Part shown: piece after piece, positions 27,640 through 37,655 of the stretch | Layout of the letters: each line of letters begins with the position of its first letter | Numbering within the stretch: position 1 is the first letter of the stretch | Origin: Streptomyces nymphaeiformis | Lineage (GTDB): Bacteria; Actinomycetota; Actinomycetes; Streptomycetales; Streptomycetaceae | Assembly: GCF_014203895.1 (NCBI RefSeq) | Contig: NZ_JACHJY010000001.1 | Location: 744,001 to 808,000 of the forward strand | Direction: 5' to 3' | DNA: 64,000 bases | The notes under the pieces: model-generated | Told to the model about the DNA's origin: nothing | What the model saw: the letters and a program-made list of their open reading frames with translations, nothing else | The model's database searches: none | Translations under genes and position numbers: made by a program

Positions 27640-30600
27640 GTGGTATTCGGCACAAGTAGTTCGGAAACACGGCAGGGCAGAGCCCGCCGCAGGCGCCGCC
27701 GTGCGCTCGTGGTGCTGCCGCTCGCCGTGGCACTCTCCATACCGATCGGCCTCACCCCGGTCGTCGCCGCCGACGGCACGAAGGGCGGCCTCGGCCGCCC
27801 CGACCTGCCCGCGCAGCGCGTCACCAAGGTCGAGCCGGTCACGGAGGCGGGAGCGAAGCAGGCCCGCCGGCAGGTGGCCGAGGACCTGCGGGCCAACGCG
27901 TCCCAGGCACTCCGCGCCCGCTCCGAGCAGCAGCGCGGCGACGCCTGGCCGAAGGCCGGCACCGCAGGCCTGAAGGTCGGCGCCGCCACCGCGTCGCCCG
28001 GCGGACTCCCCGTCACCCTCAGCCCCGCCGCCGGCAAGGCCGCCGCGACCGAGGGCACCGACGCCACCGTCGCCGTCCTCGGACAGAGCGTGGCGGACAG
28101 GCTCGGCATCACCGGCGTCGTCCTCACCGCCGAGGCCGACACCGCGGGCAGGGCCAGGATCGGCGTCGACTACGGGGCCTTCGCCTCGGCGGTCGGCGGT
28201 GGCTGGTCCGGCCGGCTCCGGCTCGTCCAGCTCCCGGAATGCGCCCTGACCACGCCCGAGAAGGCGGAGTGCCGGACGCAGACCCCGCTCGCCTCCGACA
28301 ACGACACCGACGCGCAGACGGTGTCCGCCGACGTCACCCTCGCCGCCACGACCTCCGGGCCCGAGGCGCAGCTCGGCACCGCCGCGTCCGCGACGAGCGG
28401 CGCCACGGTCATGGCCCTCACCACCTCGGGCGGCGCCGGCCAGTCGGCGAAGGGCACGGGCGACTACAGCGCCACCCCGCTCACCTCCTCGTCGTCCTGG
28501 GCGGCGGGCGGCAGTTCGGGCTCGTTCACCTGGTCGTACGGCCTCTCGGTGCCCCCCGCGGCCGCCGGGCCCTCCCCGACCCTGACCATCGCCTACGACT
28601 CCGGCAGCGTCGACGGCCGCACGGCCACCACCAACAACCAGCCCACGTCCGTCGGTGAGGGGTTCACCCTCACCGACTCGTACATCGAGCGCAGCTACGG
28701 CAGCTGCGACGACGACGGCCACACGGACATCGGTGACCGCTGCTGGACGTACGACAACGCCCGCATCGTGCTCAACGGCAAGTCCTCCCGTCTGGTGAAG
28801 ACGGCCACGGCCGGCGTCTGGAAGCTGGAGGGCGACGACGCCTCGAAGGTGACCCGCCTCACGGGCGCCACGAACGGCGACGACGACGGCGAGTACTGGA
28901 AGGTCGTCTCGGCCGACGGCACGACGTACGTCTTCGGCCAGGACAAGCTCGACGGCGCCACCACCCAGCGCACCAACTCCACCTGGACCGTGCCCGTCTT
29001 CGGCGACGACTCCGGCGAGCCCGGCTACAGCGCGGGCAGCACCTTCGCCGACCGTGCCGTCACCCAGGCATGGCGCTGGAACCTCGACTACGTCGAGGAC
29101 ACCCGCGGCAACGCGTCGACCTACTGGTACGACAAGGACACGAACTACTACAAGAAGAACAAGGCGACCAAGGCTGACGCGGAGTACATCCGCAGCGGCC
29201 GTCTGAAGGAGATCACGTACGGCCTGCGCAAGGGTGAGCTCTTCACCGACAAGGCCGACGCGAAGGTCACCTTCGGTTACGACGAGCGGTGCACGGCGGC
29301 GGACTGCACGTCCCTCACCAAGGAGACCGCCGACAAGTGGCCCGACGTGCCCTTCGACGCGATCTGCGCCAAGGACTCGACCGAGTGCCTCACCGAGTCC
29401 CCGTCGTTCTTCACCCGCAAGCGTCTCACCGACGTCAGCACCTTCACGTGGAACACGGCGAGCACCGCCTACGACCCGGTCGACTCCTGGGCGTTCACCC
29501 AGGAGTACCTCGACGGCGGCGACATCGGCGACACGTCCGACCAGGTCCTGACGCTCAAGTCGATCAAGCGGACCGCCAAGGCCGGCACCGCGATCACGAC
29601 GAACCCGGTCTCGTTCACGTACCACCTGCGGCCGAACCGGGTGGACGGCACGGACGACATCCTGCCGATGACCCGGCCCCGCATCTCCACCGTCACCTCG
29701 GAGACCGGCGCCATCACCACCGTCGGCATGTCCGCGCCCGAGTGCGTCCGCAGCCAGGTCCTCACCGCGCCGCAGGACACCAACACCCGCAACTGCTACC
29801 CGATGTACTGGAACATCAACGGCGCCCCCGACGCGTCCGTCGACTGGTTCCACAAGTACCGCGTGCTCAACGTGACCACCTCCGACCCGGCGGGCCAGAA
29901 CGACGCCGTCGAGAACGAGTACACGTACACCGGCGCCGCCTGGCACTACAACGACGACCCCTTCACCAAGAAGGCCGAGCGGACCTGGTCCGACTGGCGC
30001 GGCTACCGCCAGGTCACGGTCCAGAAGGGATCGAGCAACGCCGCGACCCGATCCAAGACGGTCTCCCTCTACATGCAGGGCATGGACGGCGACCCGAACA
30101 AGGACGGCACCGCCAAGTCCGTCACGCTCGCCCCGCTCGCCCAGCCCGCGATCGGCGTCGCCGGCATCAAGGACGCCGACCAGTACAGCGGCACCCTGCG
30201 CGAACAGGTCGTCTACGACGGCGCGACCCCGCTCTCGGCCACGGTCAACGACCCCTGGTCGCAGGAGACCGCCCGCCAGACCGGCGTCCCCGACGCCGGC
30301 GACCACGTGGCCCGCTTCGTCCGTACGGACAAGACCACCGCGTACACCTACCTCACGACCCCCGGGACCTGGCGTTCCAGCGCCACCGACACCATCTCCT
30401 TCGACGCGGAAGGACGTCCCGTCAAGGTCCTCGACACCGGCGACCTCTCCGCCACCGGTGACGAGACCTGCACCCAGACCTGGTACGCCGACAACGACAC
30501 CGTCGGCCTCAAGAACCTCGTCTCACGCGTGCGCACGGTCGCGCTCGGCTGCACCTTCGCCGAGACGGACCTGAAGCTGGAGAACGCCGACGGCACCCGC

Positions 30601-33600
30601 GGCAACGTCCTGTCCGACACGGCCACGGCCTACGACGGCCTCGCGTGGACGACCACCATGCTGCCGACCAAGGGGCTTCCCACCTGGGTGGGTCGCGCCG
30701 CGACCTACGCCACGGGCGGGACGGTCACCTGGGACAAGGGCACCACCACCGCCTACGACGTGCTCGGCAGGCCGACCAAGGTCACCAACGCCGACCTGAA
30801 GTCGACCACCACGGCGTACACGCCCGCCACCACGGGTCCGCTCACCAGGACGCTGCAGACCAACGCCCTGACCCACCAGAACATCACGTACGTCGACCCG
30901 CGCCGCGGCCTGCCGGTGCGCATCTACGACGCGAACCTGAAGAAGACCGAGCTCGCCTACGACGCGCTCGGCCGGGTCACGGACGTCTGGCTGCCCAACC
31001 GCGACCGGGGCACCCAGAGTCCCAACAGCAAGTACACCTACGACGTCAGCAACACCAGGCAGTCCTGGGTCTCCAGCGGCACGCTGAACGCCGACGGCGA
31101 GACCTACAAGACCACCTACGCGATCTACGACGCGCTGCTGCGGCCCCTCCAGACCCAGCAGCCGACCCCGCAGGGCGGCCGCGTCCTCACCGACACCCGC
31201 TACGACTCCCGCGGACTCGCCTACGAGACGTACGCGGACATCTTCGACAACACCACCACTCCCAACGGCACGTACGCGCGCGCCGAGTACGGCGAGGCGC
31301 CCGCCCAGACGCTGACGTCGTACGACGGCGCCGGACGGCCCGTCTCCAGCAGCCTCCTCGTGTTCGGCGTGGAGAAGCAGAAGACGACCACCGGCTACAC
31401 CGGTGACTCGGTGGCCACCACCGCGCTCGCCGGCGGATCGGCGACCCGCACGATCACCGACGTCCGGGGCAGGACCACGGAGACCCGCGAATACGCGGGC
31501 ACCCTCCCCGACGACGCGCAGTACGGCGCGACGCTCGGCGCGACGTACACCTCGACGAAGTTCACGTACACGCCGGACGGCAAGCCGAAGTCCATCACCG
31601 GCCCCGACAACGCCGCGTGGACGTACACCTACGACCTGTTCGGCCGCGAGAAGACCGCGACCGACCCGGACAAGGGCGCGTCCACCACCGAGTACGACCT
31701 CCTCGACCGGCCGGTGAAGAGCACCGCCGGCGGGAAGAGCGTCCTCACCGCCTACGACGGCATCGGCCGTCCCACCTCCACCTGGGAGGGGGAGCAGAAG
31801 CCCGAGTTCCTGCTCACCAAGCGCACCTACGACGCGCCGCTCAAGGGGTACGCGACGTCGTCGACCCGCTACGTCGGCGGCGAGACCGGCTCGGCCTACA
31901 CCAAGACCGTCACCGGCTACGACACGCTCAACCGCCCCACGACGACCGAGCTCTCACTCCCGCCGGGAGACGCGCTCACCGCCTCGGTCCCGGGCGGCAA
32001 ACTGACGTACACCGCCGCGTACCGCATCGACGGGTCCACGGACACCATGTCCGAGCCCGCCCTCGGCGGACTGCCCGCCGAGACCGTCAAGTACGGCTAC
32101 GGCAACGTCGGCCAGCTCACCTCGGTCACCGGAACCAGCGGGTACGTACGCAACATCGACTACTCCGCCACCGGCCAGGTGCGACAGCTCACCCTCGGCA
32201 TGGGCGGCACCGGTGACCGGAACGTCTACGTCACCAACACCTACGAGGACGGCACCGGCCGCCTGACCAACAGCAACGTCACGGACCAGACGCACCCGTA
32301 CATGCTGCAGGACCTCACCTACACCTTCGACCAGGCCGGCAACGTCACGTCGATCGCCGACCCGACGACCCTCGGCGGCAGCAGCCAGGCCGAGAAGCAG
32401 TGCTTCGCCTACGACGGCCACCGCCGTCTCCTCGAAGCCTGGACCCCCGCGTCCCAGAACTGCGCCGACACCCGCGCCGCGACCCAGCTGTCCGGACCGG
32501 CCCCGTACTGGACCTCGTACACCTACAACAAGGCGGGGCAGCGGGACACCGAGACCCAGCACGCCGCCACCGGCGACACCAAGACCACCTACTGCTACGA
32601 CCCGGCAAACCAGCCGCACGCCCTGCGCTACACGACCACGCGGACGACGACCCCGTGCGCCGCGGTCGACCCGGCCAAGGACAAGGTCTACGGCTACGAC
32701 ACCCAGGGCAACACGACCAAGCGCCCCGGTGCCACGGGCCAGCAGGACCTGATCTGGTCCTCGGAAGGCAAGCTCGGCAAGCTCACCGAGGGCGGAAAGG
32801 CGACCGACTACCTCTACGACGCGGACGGCGAACTGCTGATCCGTGGCACGGAGGACGGCGAGCGCGTCCTGTACGCGGGCGCCACCGAACTGCACGTGCC
32901 CTCGGGCGGAGCGGCGGTCTGGGCCCAGCGCAGCTACTCCGCCGGCGGCGGCGTGGTCGCCATGCGCTCCACCGAACTCGGCGTCAACAAGCTCACGTTC
33001 CTCGCCGGCGACCAGCACGGCACCCAGAGCGTCGGCATCACCTCCGACGCCTCGCAGACGGTCACCAAGCGCTTCATGAGCCCCTTCGGCTCGGAACGCG
33101 GCGGATCCGTCGGCACCTGGGGGAACGACAAGGGGTTCCTCGGCAAGACGCTCGACAAGACGACCGGCCTCACGCACATCGGGGCCCGGGAGTACGACGC
33201 GGGCATCGGCCAGTTCATCAGCGTCGACCCGGTGCTCTCCACGGACCAGCACCAGTCGCTGAACGGCTACAGCTACGCCAACCAGCACCCGACGACCACG
33301 TCGGACCCCACCGGCCTCAGAGAGACCTGCGGGGCATACGGAAACTCCTGCACCCCGAGCGGCGGAGAGCTGTCGGGCACGGTCCCGGGAGACGTCCAGA
33401 AGCCCTCGGAGGGCGGCAACACCAACGGCGGAACGGTCACCGCCGGCGCAGGAGAAGCATCATCGGGAACAGCTAGCTCCGGCGGTGGCGGTGGCGGCGG
33501 CAAGCCCGAGGCCGACTGCCCCTGGTACTCCAGGTGCGGCCTGTCGAACGCCTGGGACAGCACCAAGAAGTTCGCGGTGGAGCACCGTGAGGTGCTCTCG

Positions 33601-34656
33601 TTCGCCACCGAGGTCATCGTCGGCGGTCTCTGCGTCAGCTCGGCCGTCGGCGCCGGCTTCGTCTCGGGCGGTGCCGGATTCGCGGCCGCGGCCGGCTGCG
33701 GCGCGGTCGCGGGTGCCGCCGGCTCCGCCGTCAACAACTTCCTGACCCCAGGAGCGGACAACAGCGTCACCGGCCAGCTCAACGCCCAGGCCAACGGCGC
33801 CATCTGGGGTGCCGCCAGCGGCGTGCTCGGAGCGGGTGTCGGGAAGCTCGCCGAGAAGGGCGTCGCCAAGCTCATCGGCGGATGCCACTCCTTCCTGCCC
33901 GGCACCAAGGTGCTGATGGCGGACGGCAGGACCAAGAACATCGAGGACGTGGAGGTCGGCGACACCGTCGTCACCACGGACGTCGAGACGGGCGAGACCA
34001 CGGAGAAGGAGGTCGTCGACACCATCCGGACGGAGGACGACAAGGACTTCACCGAGATCACCGTCGCGACGGGCGACACCCTCTCCACCATCACCGCCAC
34101 CGACACCCACCCCTTCTGGGTCCCCGCCCTGAAGGAATGGGTCCCGGCCGGCGACCTGCAGACGGGCCAGTGGCTCCGCACGAGCGCGGGCACGAAGGTC
34201 CAGATCACGGCGCTCAGCTACTACACGAAGCGCCAGCGCACGCACGACCTCACGATCGAGGACATCCACGCGTACTACGTGCTGGCGGCGTCGACTCCGC
34301 TGCTGGTGCACAACTGTGGCAACGGGCTCCCCGGCTTTGGCGAAGCCTGCACTTGCAATCCGAACCAGGGCTTCGCCCGGTTCGGTACGAGCAAGGAGAG
34401 CACCGGTCGACTCGCGGGGCAGGCTCAGAAGGCGGAGACGAACGAGAAGTCCTTTGGCCATGGTGTTTCGGTCACGGTGGCTGACGGCCCGGCGGAAGGC
34501 GCTTCTTTCGCGACCAAGCAAGAAGTGGAAGATGCGGGATTCTCGCTGATCTTCACCCCGACGAGGAACAATCCCATGCACCACACTCTGGTCCTGCCCA
34601 AACCTGTGGACACGGCGGTTCAGAAGCGATTCAACCTACTGTTCGGGCGGAGTTGA
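27640..34656 (+). CDS. RHS-repeat polymorphic toxin with HINT domain and unrecognised C-terminal toxin domain
   Basis: This is a 2338-residue secreted protein. I chose GTG 27640 after GGAAGAG; a TTG at 27595 is less likely. A long basic run and hydrophobic core form the signal sequence. An SpvB-like N-region is followed by many YD/RHS repeats (about residues 600-1840, e.g. TKTELAYDALGRVTDVWLPN, SKYTYDVS). The RHS core signature GAREYDAGIGQFISVDP starts at residue 1848. A glycine-rich hydrophobic stretch precedes a complete HINT domain (Cys2082 in CHSFLPGTKVLMADG, to HNC at 2224-2226), expected to autocleave. The last 112 residues (nt 34318-34653) are the variable toxin tip, of lower GC and no family I recognise. 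The stop overlaps the immunity candidate by one base. Confidence 0.92.
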   Translation: MVFGTSSSETRQGRARRRRRRALVVLPLAVALSIPIGLTPVVAADGTKGGLGRPDLPAQRVTKVEPVTEAGAKQARRQVAEDLRANASQALRARSEQQRGDAWPKAGTAGLKVGAATASPGGLPVTLSPAAGKAAATEGTDATVAVLGQSVADRLGITGVVLTAEADTAGRARIGVDYGAFASAVGGGWSGRLRLVQLPECALTTPEKAECRTQTPLASDNDTDAQTVSADVTLAATTSGPEAQLGTAASATSGATVMALTTSGGAGQSAKGTGDYSATPLTSSSSWAAGGSSGSFTWSYGLSVPPAAAGPSPTLTIAYDSGSVDGRTATTNNQPTSVGEGFTLTDSYIERSYGSCDDDGHTDIGDRCWTYDNARIVLNGKSSRLVKTATAGVWKLEGDDASKVTRLTGATNGDDDGEYWKVVSADGTTYVFGQDKLDGATTQRTNSTWTVPVFGDDSGEPGYSAGSTFADRAVTQAWRWNLDYVEDTRGNASTYWYDKDTNYYKKNKATKADAEYIRSGRLKEITYGLRKGELFTDKADAKVTFGYDERCTAADCTSLTKETADKWPDVPFDAICAKDSTECLTESPSFFTRKRLTDVSTFTWNTASTAYDPVDSWAFTQEYLDGGDIGDTSDQVLTLKSIKRTAKAGTAITTNPVSFTYHLRPNRVDGTDDILPMTRPRISTVTSETGAITTVGMSAPECVRSQVLTAPQDTNTRNCYPMYWNINGAPDASVDWFHKYRVLNVTTSDPAGQNDAVENEYTYTGAAWHYNDDPFTKKAERTWSDWRGYRQVTVQKGSSNAATRSKTVSLYMQGMDGDPNKDGTAKSVTLAPLAQPAIGVAGIKDADQYSGTLREQVVYDGATPLSATVNDPWSQETARQTGVPDAGDHVARFVRTDKTTAYTYLTTPGTWRSSATDTISFDAEGRPVKVLDTGDLSATGDETCTQTWYADNDTVGLKNLVSRVRTVALGCTFAETDLKLENADGTRGNVLSDTATAYDGLAWTTTMLPTKGLPTWVGRAATYATGGTVTWDKGTTTAYDVLGRPTKVTNADLKSTTTAYTPATTGPLTRTLQTNALTHQNITYVDPRRGLPVRIYDANLKKTELAYDALGRVTDVWLPNRDRGTQSPNSKYTYDVSNTRQSWVSSGTLNADGETYKTTYAIYDALLRPLQTQQPTPQGGRVLTDTRYDSRGLAYETYADIFDNTTTPNGTYARAEYGEAPAQTLTSYDGAGRPVSSSLLVFGVEKQKTTTGYTGDSVATTALAGGSATRTITDVRGRTTETREYAGTLPDDAQYGATLGATYTSTKFTYTPDGKPKSITGPDNAAWTYTYDLFGREKTATDPDKGASTTEYDLLDRPVKSTAGGKSVLTAYDGIGRPTSTWEGEQKPEFLLTKRTYDAPLKGYATSSTRYVGGETGSAYTKTVTGYDTLNRPTTTELSLPPGDALTASVPGGKLTYTAAYRIDGSTDTMSEPALGGLPAETVKYGYGNVGQLTSVTGTSGYVRNIDYSATGQVRQLTLGMGGTGDRNVYVTNTYEDGTGRLTNSNVTDQTHPYMLQDLTYTFDQAGNVTSIADPTTLGGSSQAEKQCFAYDGHRRLLEAWTPASQNCADTRAATQLSGPAPYWTSYTYNKAGQRDTETQHAATGDTKTTYCYDPANQPHALRYTTTRTTTPCAAVDPAKDKVYGYDTQGNTTKRPGATGQQDLIWSSEGKLGKLTEGGKATDYLYDADGELLIRGTEDGERVLYAGATELHVPSGGAAVWAQRSYSAGGGVVAMRSTELGVNKLTFLAGDQHGTQSVGITSDASQTVTKRFMSPFGSERGGSVGTWGNDKGFLGKTLDKTTGLTHIGAREYDAGIGQFISVDPVLSTDQHQSLNGYSYANQHPTTTSDPTGLRETCGAYGNSCTPSGGELSGTVPGDVQKPSEGGNTNGGTVTAGAGEASSGTASSGGGGGGGKPEADCPWYSRCGLSNAWDSTKKFAVEHREVLSFATEVIVGGLCVSSAVGAGFVSGGAGFAAAAGCGAVAGAAGSAVNNFLTPGADNSVTGQLNAQANGAIWGAASGVLGAGVGKLAEKGVAKLIGGCHSFLPGTKVLMADGRTKNIEDVEVGDTVVTTDVETGETTEKEVVDTIRTEDDKDFTEITVATGDTLSTITATDTHPFWVPALKEWVPAGDLQTGQWLRTSAGTKVQITALSYYTKRQRTHDLTIEDIHAYYVLAASTPLLVHNCGNGLPGFGEACTCNPNQGFARFGTSKESTGRLAGQAQKAETNEKSFGHGVSVTVADGPAEGASFATKQEVEDAGFSLIFTPTRNNPMHHTLVLPKPVDTAVQKRFNLLFGRS

Positions 34657-35054
34657 TGCGAACGATGGAAGGCTCTGACGTGAGGCTCGGAACGCCGCGT
34701 GTGCTGATCGTCCTCGACTGGCGAGACGGACCCCTCGAGGGTGTCCTTGCCGCCGATCGGGAGACGTGCTGGTACTTCAGGCTCTTCGCGGAGCGCTTCG
34801 AAGATTCCGGTCCGGATGACCGGCTCTACGGGCTCTGGAGCATTCCGGACGCGGACGCCTCGGTTCTCCTGGGGGAGTTCGGCTCCCCCGATGGAGGGGC
34901 GGTCGTCTGGCCAGTCGTGGGTGGGCTGGGTTCGCACGAAGCGCAGAGCATCGTCGACGCGATCCTCTCTGCCGAACGCGCTCTTCCGCAGCTCATCGTG
35001 AGGACCCCGGATTTCCCCGAGGTTCTCGGTGTATGGGATGTGACGTCGAACTAG
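34656..35054 (+). CDS. Candidate immunity protein for the RHS toxin
   Basis: This 132-residue acidic cytoplasmic protein has no signal peptide. ATG 34656 overlaps the RHS stop (TGATG), so the two are co-translated, as is usual for polymorphic toxin/immunity pairs. Composition is lower in GC than the surrounding genes and similar to the toxin tip. It contains VLDWRDGPLEGVL, WYFRLFAERFEDS and SIPDADASVLLGEFG. I do not recognise a SUKH, Imm or other named family. Position, size and overlap are the only evidence for the role. Confidence 0.7.
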   Translation: MRTMEGSDVRLGTPRVLIVLDWRDGPLEGVLAADRETCWYFRLFAERFEDSGPDDRLYGLWSIPDADASVLLGEFGSPDGGAVVWPVVGGLGSHEAQSIVDAILSAERALPQLIVRTPDFPEVLGVWDVTSN

Positions 35055-35100
35055 CGCGATCGGATTGATCCGGCCCGTGAAAAGGATCGGATCAACACGG

Positions 35101-35128
35101 AGGCCCCGGTGCGATTCGGCCGGGGCCT
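35101..35128. terminator. Bidirectional terminator hairpin
   Basis: A perfect 9-bp stem (AGGCCCCGG/CCGGGGCCT) with a 10-nt loop and a following TTT run separates the immunity candidate from the convergent response regulator gene. Confidence 0.75.
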
Positions 35129-35162
35129 TTCCGTCTCTCCATACCGCCCCCGCCGGCGGGTA

Positions 35163-35768
35163 TCACAGCCACCCCTGCTGCCGCGCCGCCCGCACCGCCT
35201 CCATCCTGTTCCGCGTGCCCGTCTTGCCGATCGCGGAGGAGAGGTAGTTGCGGACGGTGGACTCCGAGAGGTGGAGGGAGGCGGCGATGTCGGCGATCGT
35301 CGCGCCGTCGACGGAGGCGGCCAGGGCGTCCCGCTCGCGTCCCGTCAGGGGGTTCGGGCCCGCGCTGAGGGCCGCTGCCGCGAGGGCCGGGTCGATGACC
35401 GTCTCGCCGCGGAGCACCTGGCGCACCGCCTCGGCCAGGTCCTCCACGGGGCCGTCCTTCACGAGGAAGCCCGCCGCGCCCGCCTCCATCGCGCGGCGCA
35501 GGTAGCCGGGGCGGCCGAAGGTGGTGAGGATGAGGACCCGGCAGTCGGGGACCTCGTCCCGCAGGTCCGCCGCCGCGTCGAGGCCCGAGCGGCCGGGCAG
35601 CTCGATGTCGAGGAGGGCCACGTCGGGCCGGGCGACCAGGGCCGCGTCGACGATCTCGTCCCCGCGGCCGACCTGGGCGACGACCTCGATGTCGTGCTCC
35701 ATCCCGAGCAGCAGGGCCAGCGCCCCGCGCATCATGCCCTGGTCCTCGGCGAGCAGCAGTCTGATCAT
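35163..35768 (-). CDS. NarL/LuxR-family response regulator (DesR-like)
   Basis: This 201-residue protein has a receiver domain with D8-D9-type acidic pair (AEDQ), phosphoacceptor D54 (VALLDIELPG), the TT of VLILTTFG and a conserved lysine in FLVKDG. The C-terminal GerE/LuxR helix-turn-helix is LTGRERDALAASVDGATIAD plus ESTVRNYLSSAIGKTG. The start overlaps the histidine kinase stop by 4 bp. It is the last gene of an ABC-permease-kinase-regulator operon and probably controls that operon. Confidence 0.93.
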   Translation of the reverse strand: MIRLLLAEDQGMMRGALALLLGMEHDIEVVAQVGRGDEIVDAALVARPDVALLDIELPGRSGLDAAADLRDEVPDCRVLILTTFGRPGYLRRAMEAGAAGFLVKDGPVEDLAEAVRQVLRGETVIDPALAAAALSAGPNPLTGRERDALAASVDGATIADIAASLHLSESTVRNYLSSAIGKTGTRNRMEAVRAARQQGWL

Positions 35769-36925
35769 TCCGTGGGCTCCCCCTCGTGCGGTACGGGGGT
35801 CTCCACGGGGAGTTCCGCGGTGACCCGGAACCCGCCCCGCGGAGCCGGTCCCGAGTCAAGAGTGCCGCCTGCCGCGGTGACCCGCTCGCGCAGGCCGCGC
35901 AGGCCGCTCCCCGGGGTGCCGGCGGCCGGGCCGCGGCCGTCGTCCGTGACGGTGAGCCGGACCCGGTCGGCGGTGCCGGAGAGGTCGATCTCGCAGCGGG
36001 AGGCGCCGGAGTGGCGGACGGCGTTCGTCGCCGACTCCCGTACGACCCAGCTGAGGAGGGCTTCTGTCTGGGGTTCGAGGAGCGGGCCCGAGCGGCGCAC
36101 GACCGGTTCGATGCCGGCCGAGGAGAGGGCGTCCCTGGCCCGGTCCAGCTCGGTCGCGAGGCTTCCCTCGCGGTAGCCGGTCACCGCCTCCCTGATCTCG
36201 GTGAGCGCCTGACGGCCCACCGACTCGATGTCCGCGACCTGCGCCAGTGCCGCGTCCAGGTCGCGCGGGGCGAGCCGCCGGGCGGCCTCCGACTTCACCA
36301 CGATCACCGACAGGGTGTGGCCGAGCAGGTCGTGCAGGTCGCGCGAGAACCGCAGCCGCTCCTTCTCGACGGCCGTCCTGGCCAGTTCCTCCCGGGTCGC
36401 CCGCAGCTCCCGGACCGTCTCGTCGAGCGTGAGGAGCGAGGCGGTCACCAGGACCGAGATGAACGTGCCGTACACGACGCCGATGGAGCCCCAGTCGTCC
36501 TTCCAGAGCGTCACCGCCCCCGCGGCGGCGACGAGCGGGAAGGCGATCAGGGGCAGCAGCCGGCCCCGCCGGACCACCGCGCCGACGGCGAGGCCCAGGA
36601 GCGGGAGGAGGAGCAGCCATGCGCGGCCGTAGCCGATGGCGAGCGCGAAGGCGACCGCGCCGAGGGCGGCGAGGAGCACCCAGGTCGCGGGGGCCTCGCG
36701 GCGCCGGCGGTCGAACGCGCGGAAGACGATCGCGATGTACAGGGAGTTGAAGGCGAGGAGGCCGAGGCCGCCGATCAGCGGGTTCGGCGCCTCGCCCGTG
36801 ACGAGGTGGGAGAGGGCGCCCAGGCCCATGAGGAGCCAGGGGAGGAGGCTCGCTCCGGTCGGTCCCCCGTCGCCCCTCCGCCACCGTCGTGCCTTCACGG
36901 GCCGTCCCCACGCGCTGTCGGTCAT
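35765..36925 (-). CDS. Sensor histidine kinase (DesK/HisKA_3 family)
   Basis: This kinase is about 386 residues long. Five or six hydrophobic segments form an N-terminal membrane sensor without a large external domain. The HisKA_3 motif RFSRDLHDLLGHTLSVIVVK contains the phosphorylated histidine. The HATPase region has NAVRHSGAS (N box), DDGRGPAAG (G1) and GLRGLRERV (G2). I prefer ATG 36925 after AGGA; a GTG two codons earlier is possible. DesK-like kinases paired with ABC-2 exporters often sense membrane stress or antimicrobials. The stop overlaps the response regulator start. Confidence 0.92.
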   Translation of the reverse strand: MTDSAWGRPVKARRWRRGDGGPTGASLLPWLLMGLGALSHLVTGEAPNPLIGGLGLLAFNSLYIAIVFRAFDRRRREAPATWVLLAALGAVAFALAIGYGRAWLLLLPLLGLAVGAVVRRGRLLPLIAFPLVAAAGAVTLWKDDWGSIGVVYGTFISVLVTASLLTLDETVRELRATREELARTAVEKERLRFSRDLHDLLGHTLSVIVVKSEAARRLAPRDLDAALAQVADIESVGRQALTEIREAVTGYREGSLATELDRARDALSSAGIEPVVRRSGPLLEPQTEALLSWVVRESATNAVRHSGASRCEIDLSGTADRVRLTVTDDGRGPAAGTPGSGLRGLRERVTAAGGTLDSGPAPRGGFRVTAELPVETPVPHEGEPTE

Positions 36926-36935
36926 GTGCACTGTC

Positions 36936-37655
36936 CTACACCGTCCTCGCCGAACGGCGGTACGAGACGGCCGCGTACGTCCCGAACAGCGCGGCCCAGC
37001 CGACGAGGACCGCGAGGGTCGCCCAGCCCGGAGCCGTGCCCTCCGCCATCGACACGCCCAGCTCCGCGAAGCGGTTCGTCGGGGTGAAGCCGGAGACCGT
37101 CTGGAGCCAGCCGGGGAAGAGGGAGATCGGGAACCACAGGCCGCCGAGGACCGCGAGTCCCAGGTTGGAGGCGACGTTGACGACGCCGGTGGTCTGGGCC
37201 GTGAGCTGGTAGCCGTTGCCGATGCCGAGCAGGGTGAAGGGCAGCGAGCCGAGCCAGAGGGTGAGGGCCACCAGGGCCCACTGCCAGGCGTCCATCCGAA
37301 CGCCGTTGGCGAGGCCGCCCGCGAGCAGGACCCCGATGATGGCGGGGAGGACCACGACCGACCCGGTCAGCGCCCGGCCCGTCACGACCTGGCGGGGCGT
37401 CATGGGCGTGATCCGCAGCTGCCGCAGCCAGCCGGTGGACTTGTCCTCCGCCACGCCCGTACCGAGCGACAGGGCGGCGCCGAGCGCTCCGTACGCGGCC
37501 ATGCCGACCATCGCGGCCTTCTTGTACGCGCTGTCGTCCACGCCGAGGTTGGTGAAGAGGAGGTACATCATGACCGGCACGCCGATCGTGGAGATGACGA
37601 AACCGATGTCGCGCAGGGTGCGGCGGACTTCGAGGCGTACGTACGCGGTGATCAT
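36936..37655 (-). CDS. ABC-2 type transporter permease
   Basis: This 239-residue protein has six hydrophobic segments. The N-terminus MITAYVRLEVRRTLRD and the central GVAEDKSTGWLRQLRITPM are typical of the ABC2_membrane family (coupling helix with the ATPase). ATG 37655 overlaps the upstream ATPase stop by 4 bp; the long open extension before it is not family-like. With the ATPase it would form an exporter of a drug, peptide or lipid. Confidence 0.92.
   Translation of the reverse strand: MITAYVRLEVRRTLRDIGFVISTIGVPVMMYLLFTNLGVDDSAYKKAAMVGMAAYGALGAALSLGTGVAEDKSTGWLRQLRITPMTPRQVVTGRALTGSVVVLPAIIGVLLAGGLANGVRMDAWQWALVALTLWLGSLPFTLLGIGNGYQLTAQTTGVVNVASNLGLAVLGGLWFPISLFPGWLQTVSGFTPTNRFAELGVSMAEGTAPGWATLAVLVGWAALFGTYAAVSYRRSARTV

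Noticed and set aside
23772..28142. A 1456-codon minus-strand open frame opposite the LamG and RHS genes
   Set aside because: No recognisable domain, biased Arg/Gly/Val content, and it spans two well-supported plus-strand genes.
23441..35100. RHS locus considered as part of an integrative element or genomic island with integrase
   Set aside because: No integrase, transposase, tRNA or direct-repeat attachment site was seen at either side; only the toxin tip and immunity gene look recently acquired.
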